DNA from: a bacterium
Lineage (GTDB): Bacteria; Armatimonadota; Fimbriimonadia; Fimbriimonadales; GBS-DC
Assembly: GCA_029335935.2 (NCBI GenBank)
Contig: JARJMV020000191.1
Location: forward strand, 1 to 9,774
Length of the DNA: 9,774 nt
Reading direction: 5' to 3'
Part shown: in pieces, positions 1 to 5,818 of the stretch
Layout of the letters: each line of letters starts with the position of its first letter
Position numbering within the stretch: position 1 is the first letter of the stretch
Translations under genes and position numbers: made by a program
Notes under the pieces: generated by a model
Told to the model about the DNA's origin: nothing
Databases searched by the model: none
Seen by the model: only the letters and a program-made list of their open reading frames with translations

Positions 1-2
1 CT

Positions 3-809
3 ATCATGGTCGCCGACCAGCTCAAAGACGCCGTCCACGAGTTCGATGGGTTCGGCAACTACATTCGCACCATTGCGGATTTACAGAACAACCAGATTGA
101 CAACATTCGCGGGATTGCCATCCGCGACGGCAAACTCTATGTGACGGTGGCTTCTGGAGCGCTTCAGAACACCATCCAGCGTTTCAATCTGGACGGCACA
201 GGTCAGGAAACTTTTATCAGCGCGGCCCAGCTGAACAGCCCCTTCGCCATCTACTTCCGTGAGAACGACATGCTGGTGAGCAACTCGAACGCCAATACCC
301 TGATACGGCGGTTCGACCTCAGCGGCGCGTTGCTGGGGCAGTGGGGCGGCACAACCATCCGTTTCCCACAGCAGATTACGCGCCGTCGCTCGAACGGCAA
401 TCTACTGGTGGCAGGATTTAGCTCGCCTGCGGGGATTTACGAGTTTGATGCAGCGGGCAATCAGGTTGCCTACTATGCTGTGGGTTCGGCGCCGCGAGGC
501 GCATACGAGCTGGAGAATGGGCTAATTCTGTTCACAGATTCGACAGGCGTGAAGGTGTTCGACCCGAACGCGCCTAACCCTGCTAACACTGTACAGACCG
601 TTCTCGGACAGGGCAACTACCACTACATCGAGCTCTACGAAATTCTGCCTGGCGATGTGAACCGCGACCGCTGTGTGGACGACGCCGATTTACTGGAGGC
701 GCTGTTCCAGTTTGGCGGGAGCGGGCGCGCCGATTTGAATGGCGACAACATCGTGGATGACGCTGACCTGTTGATTGTGTTATTCAACTTCGGCGCAGGC
801 TGCGAGTAG
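3..809 (+). CDS. Secreted beta-propeller-like protein with C-terminal dockerin-like repeat pair (5' truncated)
   Basis: The frame is open from the window edge, so the gene almost certainly begins upstream; the ATG at 6 is not a persuasive start. Residue numbers here count from that ATG. The first ~210 residues are strand-rich repeats of the type 'F-D--G-', for example FDGFGNYIRTI, FNLDGTGQ, FDLSGALLGQWG and FDAAGNQVAYY. This resembles NHL/SMP-30-type beta-propeller blades. Residues ~216-262 hold two calcium-loop repeats, DVNRDRCVDDADL (217-229) and DLNGDNIVDDADL (243-255), each followed by a short helix ending in F-FG. This is the duplicated type I dockerin/EF-hand pattern, and the gene stops just after it with GAGCE. 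Known: such pairs bind Ca2+ and in cellulosome bacteria dock to cohesins; in other phyla they often occur as C-terminal modules of exported proteins without any cellulosome. Inferred: an exported or surface protein of unknown ligand. The signal peptide would lie outside the window. Confidence 0.8.
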   Translation: MMVADQLKDAVHEFDGFGNYIRTIADLQNNQIDNIRGIAIRDGKLYVTVASGALQNTIQRFNLDGTGQETFISAAQLNSPFAIYFRENDMLVSNSNANTLIRRFDLSGALLGQWGGTTIRFPQQITRRRSNGNLLVAGFSSPAGIYEFDAAGNQVAYYAVGSAPRGAYELENGLILFTDSTGVKVFDPNAPNPANTVQTVLGQGNYHYIELYEILPGDVNRDRCVDDADLLEALFQFGGSGRADLNGDNIVDDADLLIVLFNFGAGCE

Positions 810-815
810 ATTCTA

Positions 816-842
816 GGCGGATTCGGTCGCCGCGACCTCGCC
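816..842 (+). terminator. Possible hairpin just after the dockerin gene
   Basis: Seven bases after the stop codon, GGTCG (825-829) pairs with CGACC (833-837) around a CCG loop. An outer GGCG (816-819) can pair with CGCC (839-842) across an internal loop. No T-run follows, so this is not a classical intrinsic terminator. It could still mark the 3' end of the upstream transcript. Support is limited to the pairing. Confidence 0.3.
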
Positions 843-858
843 GACAGCAGACGCGACT

Positions 859-883
859 GCGATGCACACTCGGTGTGCATCGC
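859..883. repeat. Perfect 11-bp inverted repeat with 3-nt loop
   Basis: GCGATGCACAC (859-869) is the exact reverse complement of GTGTGCATCGC (873-883), separated by TCG. It lies in the gap between the dockerin gene and the MerR-type gene. Directly after it comes GGTATAAGATAAC with no U-tract, so it is not a standard terminator. It could be an operator (MerR-family proteins bind dyads, though normally inside the promoter spacer), a stabilising 3' hairpin of the upstream mRNA, or a REP-like hairpin. No second complete copy occurs in the window. Confidence 0.6.
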
Positions 884-920
884 GGTATAAGATAACTTAC
901 AAAGATAATGTCATAAAACC

Positions 921-950
921 TTGCATTTACGAGTCTGCATGGGGTATACT
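921..950 (+). promoter_or_regulatory. Sigma-70-type promoter for the MerR-type gene
   Basis: TTGCAT at 921-926 and TATACT at 945-950 are separated by an 18-bp spacer, a good -35/-10 pair. The -10 box ends 9 nt before the ATG at 960, so transcription should begin within about 0-3 nt of the start codon, and no Shine-Dalgarno precedes it. A leaderless mRNA is predicted. This also argues against translation starting at the in-frame TTG at 921, which lies inside the -35 box. Confidence 0.65.
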
Positions 951-959
951 CTGCGTACT

Positions 960-1634
960 ATGAAACCCATCGAGTCACTCAAGCAGTATCGGGAGCAAGA
1001 GGGTTTCACCATCGAAGAGCTTGTGGCTGTGGCGAATAGCCTACTGGAGCAGTGGGCGCCGATTCAACCGCGCTATAAAGTGGTGCCGTTTCCGGATGTG
1101 CGCACTGTGCGGTTTTACACGGCGCATCGCCTGATCGACCCGCCGACGCGTCGTCGGGGGAATCGGGTGCTGTACGAGTATCATCACTTGCTACAGTTAG
1201 TCACACTCAAAACGCTCCAAGCGCAGTACATTCCGCTGCGCGCCGTGCGACGCATGATCGACGGCAAAACGGATACGGAGTTAGAGCAACTCATCGGATC
1301 GGTGCTGGAGCAGCGCTCCGACGCTACCCTCGCTAAGCAGATGGGCGAGGCGGCGAAAGCGCTGATTGCTGAGACGGCGGTAGTCTATGCGCCTGCCGCG
1401 CGTCCGTCTGATAGCCCGTATCCACAGCCGAGTGAGACGCACCAGTTCGTGCTGGCGCCGTGGGCAGTGCTGACGGTCGATCCGAACGCCGCACGCCAAG
1501 CCAACATCACGGAGATTAATCGCATCGCGGACATGGTGCGCCTGAGCTTGCAGAAAGCCTACCACGAGCGTAACGATGGTGAAACGAAGGCGGAGAAATC
1601 CACTACCGCCAAAACACGAACGCGCAGCCGCTGA
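960..1634 (+). CDS. MerR-family transcriptional regulator
   Basis: The protein has 224 residues from the ATG at 960. Residues ~44-105 match the MerR-type winged helix-turn-helix: [22 protein letters not shown] resembles the usual 'YTVRTLRYYEREGLLPPPR', followed by the Y/F-x2-DLL-L wing (YEYHHLLQL, 72-80) and a helix with [10 protein letters not shown] (91-100) in place of 'GFSLEEI'. The HTH is preceded by ~43 extra residues, whereas most MerR proteins begin directly with it. Residues 101-143 are helical and could be the dimerisation helix. The region after ~145 is Pro/Ser-containing and ends in a basic tail (KTRTRSR). No cysteine cluster is present, so a metal sensor is unlikely. The gene starts from its own near-leaderless promoter and is followed after 6 bp by a nucleoside phosphorylase gene, suggesting co-transcription. 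The effector is unknown. Confidence 0.8.
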   Translation: MKPIESLKQYREQEGFTIEELVAVANSLLEQWAPIQPRYKVVPFPDVRTVRFYTAHRLIDPPTRRRGNRVLYEYHHLLQLVTLKTLQAQYIPLRAVRRMIDGKTDTELEQLIGSVLEQRSDATLAKQMGEAAKALIAETAVVYAPAARPSDSPYPQPSETHQFVLAPWAVLTVDPNAARQANITEINRIADMVRLSLQKAYHERNDGETKAEKSTTAKTRTRSR

Positions 1635-1640
1635 TCTCGC

Positions 1641-2366
1641 ATGAAAATCGCGATTATCGGCGGTACAGGAGTGCAGAGCCTGCCGCACTGGACGCTCGTC
1701 GCAGAGCATGCCCATCCAGAGGGCGTGTACCTGTATGAGGGGCGTCTGGGCGGCGAGCCCGCGCTCCTCTTGCCTCGCCACTCCAAAGGACACAAAACGC
1801 CGCCTCACCGCATCCCACACGAGCGGCATGTGCGCCTACTCAAAGAGCAGGGCGTGCAAGCCGTGTTGGCGACTGCCGCCGTCGGCTCACTGCGCACCGA
1901 TTGGGAACCGGGCGCGCTAATTATCCTAAGCGATTTTCTGGACTTTATGCGCGAGGTGAACACACTCTACCACGACGAGGTGGTGCATACCGACTTCACT
2001 GCGCCGTTCTCACCGATGCTACGCGACGCGCTGCTTCAAGCGGCGCAACACCTACAGATTCCTGTGCAGCCCACAGGCGTCTATGTATGCGCGCCTGGTC
2101 CCCGCTACGAAACCCCCGCCGAGATACGCATGTTCCGTATGCTGGGCGGCGATGTGATTGGCATGACCGTCGCGCCTGAGGCAATCTTGTGTCGCGAGGC
2201 AGGCATCCACTACGCCGCCGTAGCTGTCGTCACTAATCTCGGCGCAGGACTGAGCGCGCACCCCCTCACCCACGAAGAGGTCACGGAAGTAATGCAGGGC
2301 GCGACTGAGACCCTCGCCGACCTGTTCGCGCAAACGCTGCGTATCCTGCGCGCCACACCCCTGTAA
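1641..2366 (+). CDS. Purine nucleoside phosphorylase / methylthioadenosine (or methylthioinosine) phosphorylase family
   Basis: The protein has 241 residues. It begins MKIAIIGGTG, the phosphate-binding start of family 2 nucleoside phosphorylases. RHSKGHKTPPH (46-56) matches the 'RHG-GH--PPH' loop, VLATAAVGSL (75-84) the 'a-tAVGSL' segment, and GPRYETPAEIRMFRMLGGDVIGMT (153-176) is the hallmark stretch including the substrate-binding Glu and Met. PE-ILCREAGIHYA and VVTNLGAG (197-203) follow. Known role: phosphorolysis of purine nucleosides or of 5'-methylthioadenosine from polyamine and SAM metabolism, releasing base and (methylthio)ribose-1-phosphate in the cytoplasm. Human MTAP has two Asp residues after the Thr of this last motif that recognise adenine; here the residue is Asn199, which points to a 6-oxopurine substrate (PNP or methylthioinosine phosphorylase). 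The ATG lies 6 bp after the MerR-type gene with no clear Shine-Dalgarno, so translation is probably coupled. Confidence 0.88.
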   Translation: MKIAIIGGTGVQSLPHWTLVAEHAHPEGVYLYEGRLGGEPALLLPRHSKGHKTPPHRIPHERHVRLLKEQGVQAVLATAAVGSLRTDWEPGALIILSDFLDFMREVNTLYHDEVVHTDFTAPFSPMLRDALLQAAQHLQIPVQPTGVYVCAPGPRYETPAEIRMFRMLGGDVIGMTVAPEAILCREAGIHYAAVAVVTNLGAGLSAHPLTHEEVTEVMQGATETLADLFAQTLRILRATPL

Positions 2367-2372
2367 ACGCGG

Positions 2373-2378
2373 TACAAT
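2373..2378 (+). promoter_or_regulatory. -10-like box TACAAT after the phosphorylase gene
   Basis: GGTACAAT occurs 6 bp after the phosphorylase stop codon. It resembles the GGTATNNT boxes near other gene starts in this window and sits 10 nt upstream of an ATG at 2389. No convincing -35 hexamer is present. It could drive a short transcript across 2385-2580 or the helicase gene. Confidence 0.35.
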
Positions 2379-2384
2379 CCCCCC

Positions 2385-2579
2385 ACCTATGGTCAAGCGC
2401 CAAGTCGTGGTACATAGAGGCGCAACGCCATCGTGGACTCCACGCGCACATCGCCATCAAGCGGTCTATGCAAGGTGTATGCCTGCGCCCGCTCCGATGG
2501 GCAACTCGACCGCTTACAACCCTTGCCTTGACGATAACGAAAGCGCCAAGGTTCGGGTATCATCTTTACTCTTTGCGTT
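2385..2579 (+). other. Gap with inverted repeats; possible leader or small RNA, no convincing gene
   Basis: This stretch before the helicase has no convincing protein. It contains several short dyads: GGCG-CAA-CGCC (2419-2429), CGTGG-ACT-CCACG (2432-2444), AAGCGGTC (2459-2466) with GACCGCTT (2508-2515) enclosing 41 nt that include GCCC/GGGC, and CCTTG (2526-2530) with CAAGG (2547-2551). A -10-like box lies at each end (2373 and 2558). An open frame at 2389-2583 starts near-leaderlessly and overlaps the helicase start by ATGA, but its 64-residue product has no recognisable features. I could not match the region to any known RNA family such as tRNA, SRP RNA, tmRNA or 6S. A structured RNA or attenuating leader is a guess. 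Confidence 0.35.
2558..2563 (+). promoter_or_regulatory. -10-like box TATCAT before the helicase gene
   Basis: GGGTATCAT ends 16 nt before the helicase ATG. A TTGACG at 2528-2533 is the best -35 candidate, but the 24-bp spacer is too long. If used, the leader would be about 8-10 nt and would lack a Shine-Dalgarno. Confidence 0.4.
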
Positions 2580-4682
2580 ATGAGCAATTTGTGGAATGCT
2601 GTTGAAGCCGCCTTCCGACGATTGGAGGCGACGTCGGGCTACGAGCCGCGCCCTGTACAGCGCGAGATGGCGCGGTTCGTGTGTGAACGCATGGAGGGCA
2701 AAAGCACAGGGCTCATCGAAGCGCCGACAGGGGTAGGCAAGAGCCTTGCTGTGCTGCTGCCCGCTATCGCCTATAGCTTGAACGAGAAGAGGCGCCTCGT
2801 GGTTAGCACCTACACGAATGTATTAGCCGAGCAATACTGGCGCAAAGACCTGCCGTTCGCGCTGAGCCTGTTCCCGAACGCGCCGAGCGCCGCGCTGGCG
2901 ATGGGGCGCAATCGCTACGCCTGCTTGGACGCCATACGCAACAACAAGATGAAGGCAACGCCTGTCGAGCTGGCAAAGTTTCTGCACGAATGGTCAAGCG
3001 TAGCCCAAGAGGGCGTGGAAGCCGAGTGGGAGGAGTTCCTGCGTCGGAAGGCGATCCCCCAACCGTGGAAGCGCGATGTATGGGAGCAGATTGCTGTGCC
3101 CAGCGCGTGCCGCGCCAGATTCTGTCCCTACTACCAAAACTGCTTCTACTATCAAGCGCGTCGCCGCGCGGCTGAGGCTGCAATCGTCATCACGAACCAT
3201 GCCTTTGTGCTAACCGACGCTTTGATGCGCGAGGCGACCGAAGACAGTACCTCGCTGCTGGGCGAATACGACTTTCTCATCATCGACGAGGCGCACGATA
3301 TGCTCGACGCCACTACGAGCGCGCTGGAGTTCTCCATCGATGCAGCGCTGCTGGAGAAGCTGATTGCCCACGCCGCCACGATGATGAACCAAGTCAGCGA
3401 AACCCTGCAAGCGCAAGATTCGGCAGTGGGGTTCACGATGTCGCTTCAGAAGTTGGCGCAGGAGTTCGCAGGTCGCTGTCGCGACATAGTCACTGTGTCT
3501 AATCTCCCCAAGATTCTCGACACGGGGATTGCGGTGCGCGTCGCGCCTGCCGAGCTCGCCGACATGCCTGCCCTGCGCACGGCGTTCCGACCCGACCTGC
3601 ACCCCCTCGTCGTCCAAGTGGCTCAATCGCTTCAAGCTGAGATTAGCAATCTCCTGCGCGAGACGAACCAGACCTATCAGACCTACAAGTCACAACTTAC
3701 CGAACGCGAGCGCGAGGCGACAGAGGCGACAATCCAACAGTTCAGGGTGGGCTTTGAACAAATCTATCGGAGCCTGGGGCAGTTGATTGAGCCTTCCGAG
3801 GGCGTGTGCTGGGTGGAGCCGACGGCAAACGGCTGGAAAGCGTGCTACGCGCCGCTGATTGTGAGCGGCTGGCTGCAAGAGCATCTGTGGAGCCGTCAGC
3901 CGAGCTTGCTGATGAGCGCAACGCTGACTGTGGACGGCAGGTTCCAATTTTTCGAGCAACAGCTGGGGGTGCAGACGCCCCATAAACGCATTTTGCCCCA
4001 GGTTTTTGACTACAGTCGCCAGTGCGCGCTGTATCTACCGCCGTCGGGCGTGATTCCCGCGCCGCCTGCGAACGCTCATGCGCCCGACGCACCGATTTAC
4101 TACCAGCGCATGGCGGAGCAGATTACGCAGCTGCTCACGCTCACTCAGGGGCGCGCGTTGGTGCTGTTCGCCTCGCGTCAAGAAATGCAGCAAGTGCGCC
4201 AGCGCATGCCTCCGCTGCCGTTCCGAATCCTGATGCAGGGCGACGGCGCGAACGCCGACCTGTCCAAACAGTTCCGCGAGGATGTGCATTCTGTGCTGTT
4301 CGGGGTGCGCTCGTTCTGGACAGGGTTCGACGCGCCGGGCGAGACGCTGGTGAACCTTATCCTGACGCGCATCCCGTTCGAAGTGCCCACCACGCCTCTC
4401 CAGCGTGCGCGTCAGGCGCGGTACGAACTGCAGGGCGAGGACGCCTTCCGTGCATGGTCGCTGCCGATGGTGAAACAGCAGATGCGGCAGGGCTTCGGAC
4501 GGCTCATCCGACGCAGCAGTGATGTCGGTATCGTGGCGATTCTTGACCCGCGCGTGCGCGAGCGCAGCTACGGGCGCGAGATTCTCAACAACTTGCCGCA
4601 TGGCATCGCCATCTACGACTGCCTCGACGCGCTCGCGCGCTGGTACGAACTGGCGATACACGCACAAGGCAAAACCGTGTGA
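2580..4682 (+). CDS. dinG: DinG/XPD-family Fe-S ATP-dependent DNA helicase
   Basis: The protein has 700 residues, close to the usual length of DinG. Motifs in order: RPVQREMA (24-31) Q-motif-like; EAPTGVGKS (47-55) Walker A; Cys115, Cys177, Cys182 and Cys188, spaced as the four ligands of the XPD/DinG 4Fe-4S cluster; ITNHAFVL (204-211); the IIDEAHD Walker B with DEAH at 236-239; the SAT motif (446-448) in 'LLMSATL'; and Q637-G-F-G-R641-L-I-R644, motif VI with its arginine fingers. Known role: superfamily 2, 5'-to-3' unwinding of forked DNA, D-loops and R-loops during repair. There is no N-terminal exonuclease domain, unlike some Gram-positive DinG proteins. The start is taken at the ATG at 2580, which gives a natural N-terminus. 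A 43-bp gap separates it from the transposase-like gene. YoaA and other Rad3-like paralogues are alternatives. Confidence 0.88.
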   Translation: MSNLWNAVEAAFRRLEATSGYEPRPVQREMARFVCERMEGKSTGLIEAPTGVGKSLAVLLPAIAYSLNEKRRLVVSTYTNVLAEQYWRKDLPFALSLFPNAPSAALAMGRNRYACLDAIRNNKMKATPVELAKFLHEWSSVAQEGVEAEWEEFLRRKAIPQPWKRDVWEQIAVPSACRARFCPYYQNCFYYQARRRAAEAAIVITNHAFVLTDALMREATEDSTSLLGEYDFLIIDEAHDMLDATTSALEFSIDAALLEKLIAHAATMMNQVSETLQAQDSAVGFTMSLQKLAQEFAGRCRDIVTVSNLPKILDTGIAVRVAPAELADMPALRTAFRPDLHPLVVQVAQSLQAEISNLLRETNQTYQTYKSQLTEREREATEATIQQFRVGFEQIYRSLGQLIEPSEGVCWVEPTANGWKACYAPLIVSGWLQEHLWSRQPSLLMSATLTVDGRFQFFEQQLGVQTPHKRILPQVFDYSRQCALYLPPSGVIPAPPANAHAPDAPIYYQRMAEQITQLLTLTQGRALVLFASRQEMQQVRQRMPPLPFRILMQGDGANADLSKQFREDVHSVLFGVRSFWTGFDAPGETLVNLILTRIPFEVPTTPLQRARQARYELQGEDAFRAWSLPMVKQQMRQGFGRLIRRSSDVGIVAILDPRVRERSYGREILNNLPHGIAIYDCLDALARWYELAIHAQGKTV

Positions 4683-4689
4683 GATGGGG

Positions 4690-4695
4690 TATACT
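4690..4695 (+). promoter_or_regulatory. -10-like box TATACT before the transposase/sigma4-like gene
   Basis: GGGGTATACT occurs just after the helicase stop and repeats the decamer GGGGTATACT found at 941-950 before the MerR-type gene. No good -35 hexamer is visible. A start ~7 nt downstream would give a leader of about 24 nt that includes the Shine-Dalgarno at 4715-4720, so the gene could be expressed independently of the helicase. Confidence 0.45.
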
Positions 4696-4714
4696 ACGAG
4701 TATCGCGCCTGAGT

Positions 4715-4720
4715 GGAGGG
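4715..4720 (+). promoter_or_regulatory. Shine-Dalgarno GGAGGG that sets the 4726 start
   Basis: GGAGGG ends 5 nt before the ATG at 4726. It supports that start over the in-frame ATG at 4684, which would lie upstream of the predicted transcription start. Confidence 0.6.
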
Positions 4721-4725
4721 CTTGC

Positions 4726-5451
4726 ATGGCGAAGAAACCGGTGGATAGTTCGCGACAGCGCACGGCAAGGTCGCCGTTCGAGAAACTGCGCACGACAGGC
4801 TCTAGTGCGTACCGATTGTACGCAGTGATCGCTTTTTACGCGCGCGCTAAGAAGCCCCTGTTTGACGCAGAAGTCACCGCGCTCTTCTCGCAAGCGCTGC
4901 CCGACATCTGCGCGAGCTACGACTATCAACTCGCCGCCTATCGCGTGGTTCCCAATCAGGTGTATCTGATTTTGGGGTTCAAGCCGACAGACGCGCTTGC
5001 CGATGTCGTCAGCAATATCAAGCGCGGCACCGCGCACCGCCTGTTCGAGGGTATCCCGCGCCTCGTAGCCGAAATCGGGAAACGCAACTTCTGGGCGGAA
5101 GGCTACTTCGCTGAAACCGTAGGCTACGCGGAAATCGACGCCATCACCCACATGTGGAAACACCGCGCCCGTAAGGAGGAGACGGTCCTCATCCAGACCT
5201 TCGAAGACCTTATGCCGCTGCACCCGAAACAGATCGAGCGCGTGTTAGACGACTTACTGCCTGCCGAGCGCGTTGTTTTGCGCCTGTTGCACGGGCTACA
5301 AGGCGAGCAGGTGCACACGCTGGAGCAAGCGGCTGAGAAGCTCTCGTTGAAGCCGCACGAGGTGCATCAAATCGCACAGGAGTCCCTCGCGAAAATCCGT
5401 GCGCTGCTGCGCGAACGCCGCACCGAACGAACCGTCGGGAGGTCCGCATGA
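4726..5451 (+). CDS. Inactivated IS200/IS605-type Y1 transposase domain fused to sigma-70 region 4-like HTH
   Basis: The protein has 241 residues. Residues ~28-147 follow the IS200/IS605 TnpA (Y1_Tnp) pattern: YRLYAVIAFYARAKKPLF aligns with the 'YHLVFVTKYRRPVF' opening; YRVVPNQVYLILGF (72-85) with 'MPDHVHLLV'; ALADVVSNIKRGTAHRL (90-106) with 'VS-vv--LKg-sSr-l'; and NFWAEGYFAETVG (121-133) with 'LWs-GYF-aTVG'. The HUH histidines are replaced by Gln78 and Tyr80, and the catalytic-Tyr position appears to be Met143, so strand cleavage is not expected. Residues ~178-230 look like sigma-70 region 4: LP-ER-VLRLLHGLQGE, TLEQAAEKLSLKPHEVHQIAQ, then LAKIRALLR. Inferred: a domesticated DNA- or RNA-binding protein, perhaps a regulator. 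It lies 43 bp after the helicase and overlaps the HIT gene by ATGA. I know of no named family with this architecture. The alignments are from memory. Confidence 0.75.
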   Translation: MAKKPVDSSRQRTARSPFEKLRTTGSSAYRLYAVIAFYARAKKPLFDAEVTALFSQALPDICASYDYQLAAYRVVPNQVYLILGFKPTDALADVVSNIKRGTAHRLFEGIPRLVAEIGKRNFWAEGYFAETVGYAEIDAITHMWKHRARKEETVLIQTFEDLMPLHPKQIERVLDDLLPAERVVLRLLHGLQGEQVHTLEQAAEKLSLKPHEVHQIAQESLAKIRALLRERRTERTVGRSA

Positions 5452-5792
5452 GCGAGTGCCTGTTCTGCAAGTTTGTGAATCACGAAATCCCCACGCAGGT
5501 CGTATATGAGGATGAGCGCGCCTTCGCCTTCCGCGACATCAATCCGCAAGCGCCCACGCACATCTTAGTCGTACCGCGTCAGCACATCGAGAACCTCGCG
5601 GCGATGCACACCGAACACGAGTCGCTGATGGGGCATCTACTGTGGGTCTGCGCCGAGCTTGCGCGGCAGGAAGGTATTGAGGCGGAGGGCTACCGAGTGG
5701 TGCTGAACACCAACCGCGCGGCGGGTCAGTCGGTGTATCATCTCCACTTCCATCTGCTGGGCGGTCGGCATATGACATGGCCGCCAGGTTAG
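5448..5792 (+). CDS. hinT: HINT-type histidine triad nucleotide hydrolase
   Basis: The protein has 114 residues, the normal length for HINT proteins. It contains CLFCKFVNHEIP (4-15), YEDERAFAFRDINPQAPTHILVVPRQHI (20-47) and the histidine triad H98-L-H100-F-H102-L-L, ending GGRHMTWPPG like HINT1. The central His100 should be the nucleophile. Known role: purine nucleoside phosphoramidase activity, hydrolysing P-N bonds of AMP-amino conjugates and adenylates, in the cytoplasm. Cys4 and Cys7 form the CxxC seen in many bacterial members. Its ATG overlaps the stop of the upstream gene (ATGA at 5448-5451), so translation is probably coupled to the transposase/sigma4-like protein. The stop is followed after 26 bp by the next gene. 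Confidence 0.93.
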   Translation: MSECLFCKFVNHEIPTQVVYEDERAFAFRDINPQAPTHILVVPRQHIENLAAMHTEHESLMGHLLWVCAELARQEGIEAEGYRVVLNTNRAAGQSVYHLHFHLLGGRHMTWPPG

Positions 5793-5805
5793 CGCGCCTA
5801 TCTGC

Positions 5806-5811
5806 CATAAT
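5806..5811 (+). promoter_or_regulatory. -10-like box CATAAT directly before the SLH-like gene
   Basis: CATAAT ends 7 nt before the ATG at 5819, so transcription should start at or beside the start codon (leaderless). AAAGG at 5813-5817 is too close to the ATG to act as a normal Shine-Dalgarno. No clear -35 is visible. Confidence 0.4.
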
Positions 5812-5818
5812 TAAAGGT

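Noticed and set aside
921..959. Upstream TTG start for the MerR-type gene
   Set aside because: The TTG forms the -35 hexamer of a good promoter, and transcription from it would start near 957-960, so the ATG at 960 is the sensible start.
2459..2515. Possible tRNA suggested by the AAGCGGTC/GACCGCTT pairing
   Set aside because: The 57-nt span is too short, and there is no T-loop or anticodon arm in the right place.
2389..2583. 64-codon open frame with near-leaderless start and ATGA overlap with the helicase
   Set aside because: The product has no recognisable domain, hydrophobic segment or biased composition. Kept only as a possibility within the gap entry.
4519..4725. Longer N-terminus for the transposase/sigma4-like gene
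   Set aside because: It would overlap the conserved helicase C-terminus, and the extra residues look like out-of-frame translation. The Shine-Dalgarno at 4715-4720 supports 4726.
4035..4793. Long minus-strand open frames such as 4035-4793 and 5834-6613
   Set aside because: They lie opposite strongly supported genes, are Arg/Ala/His-rich without motifs and are expected by-products of high GC content.
5601..5611. GCGATGCACAC, identical to one arm of the 859-883 dyad
   Set aside because: It lies in the HIT coding sequence, has no matching second arm and encodes ordinary residues (AMHT), so it is likely coincidence.
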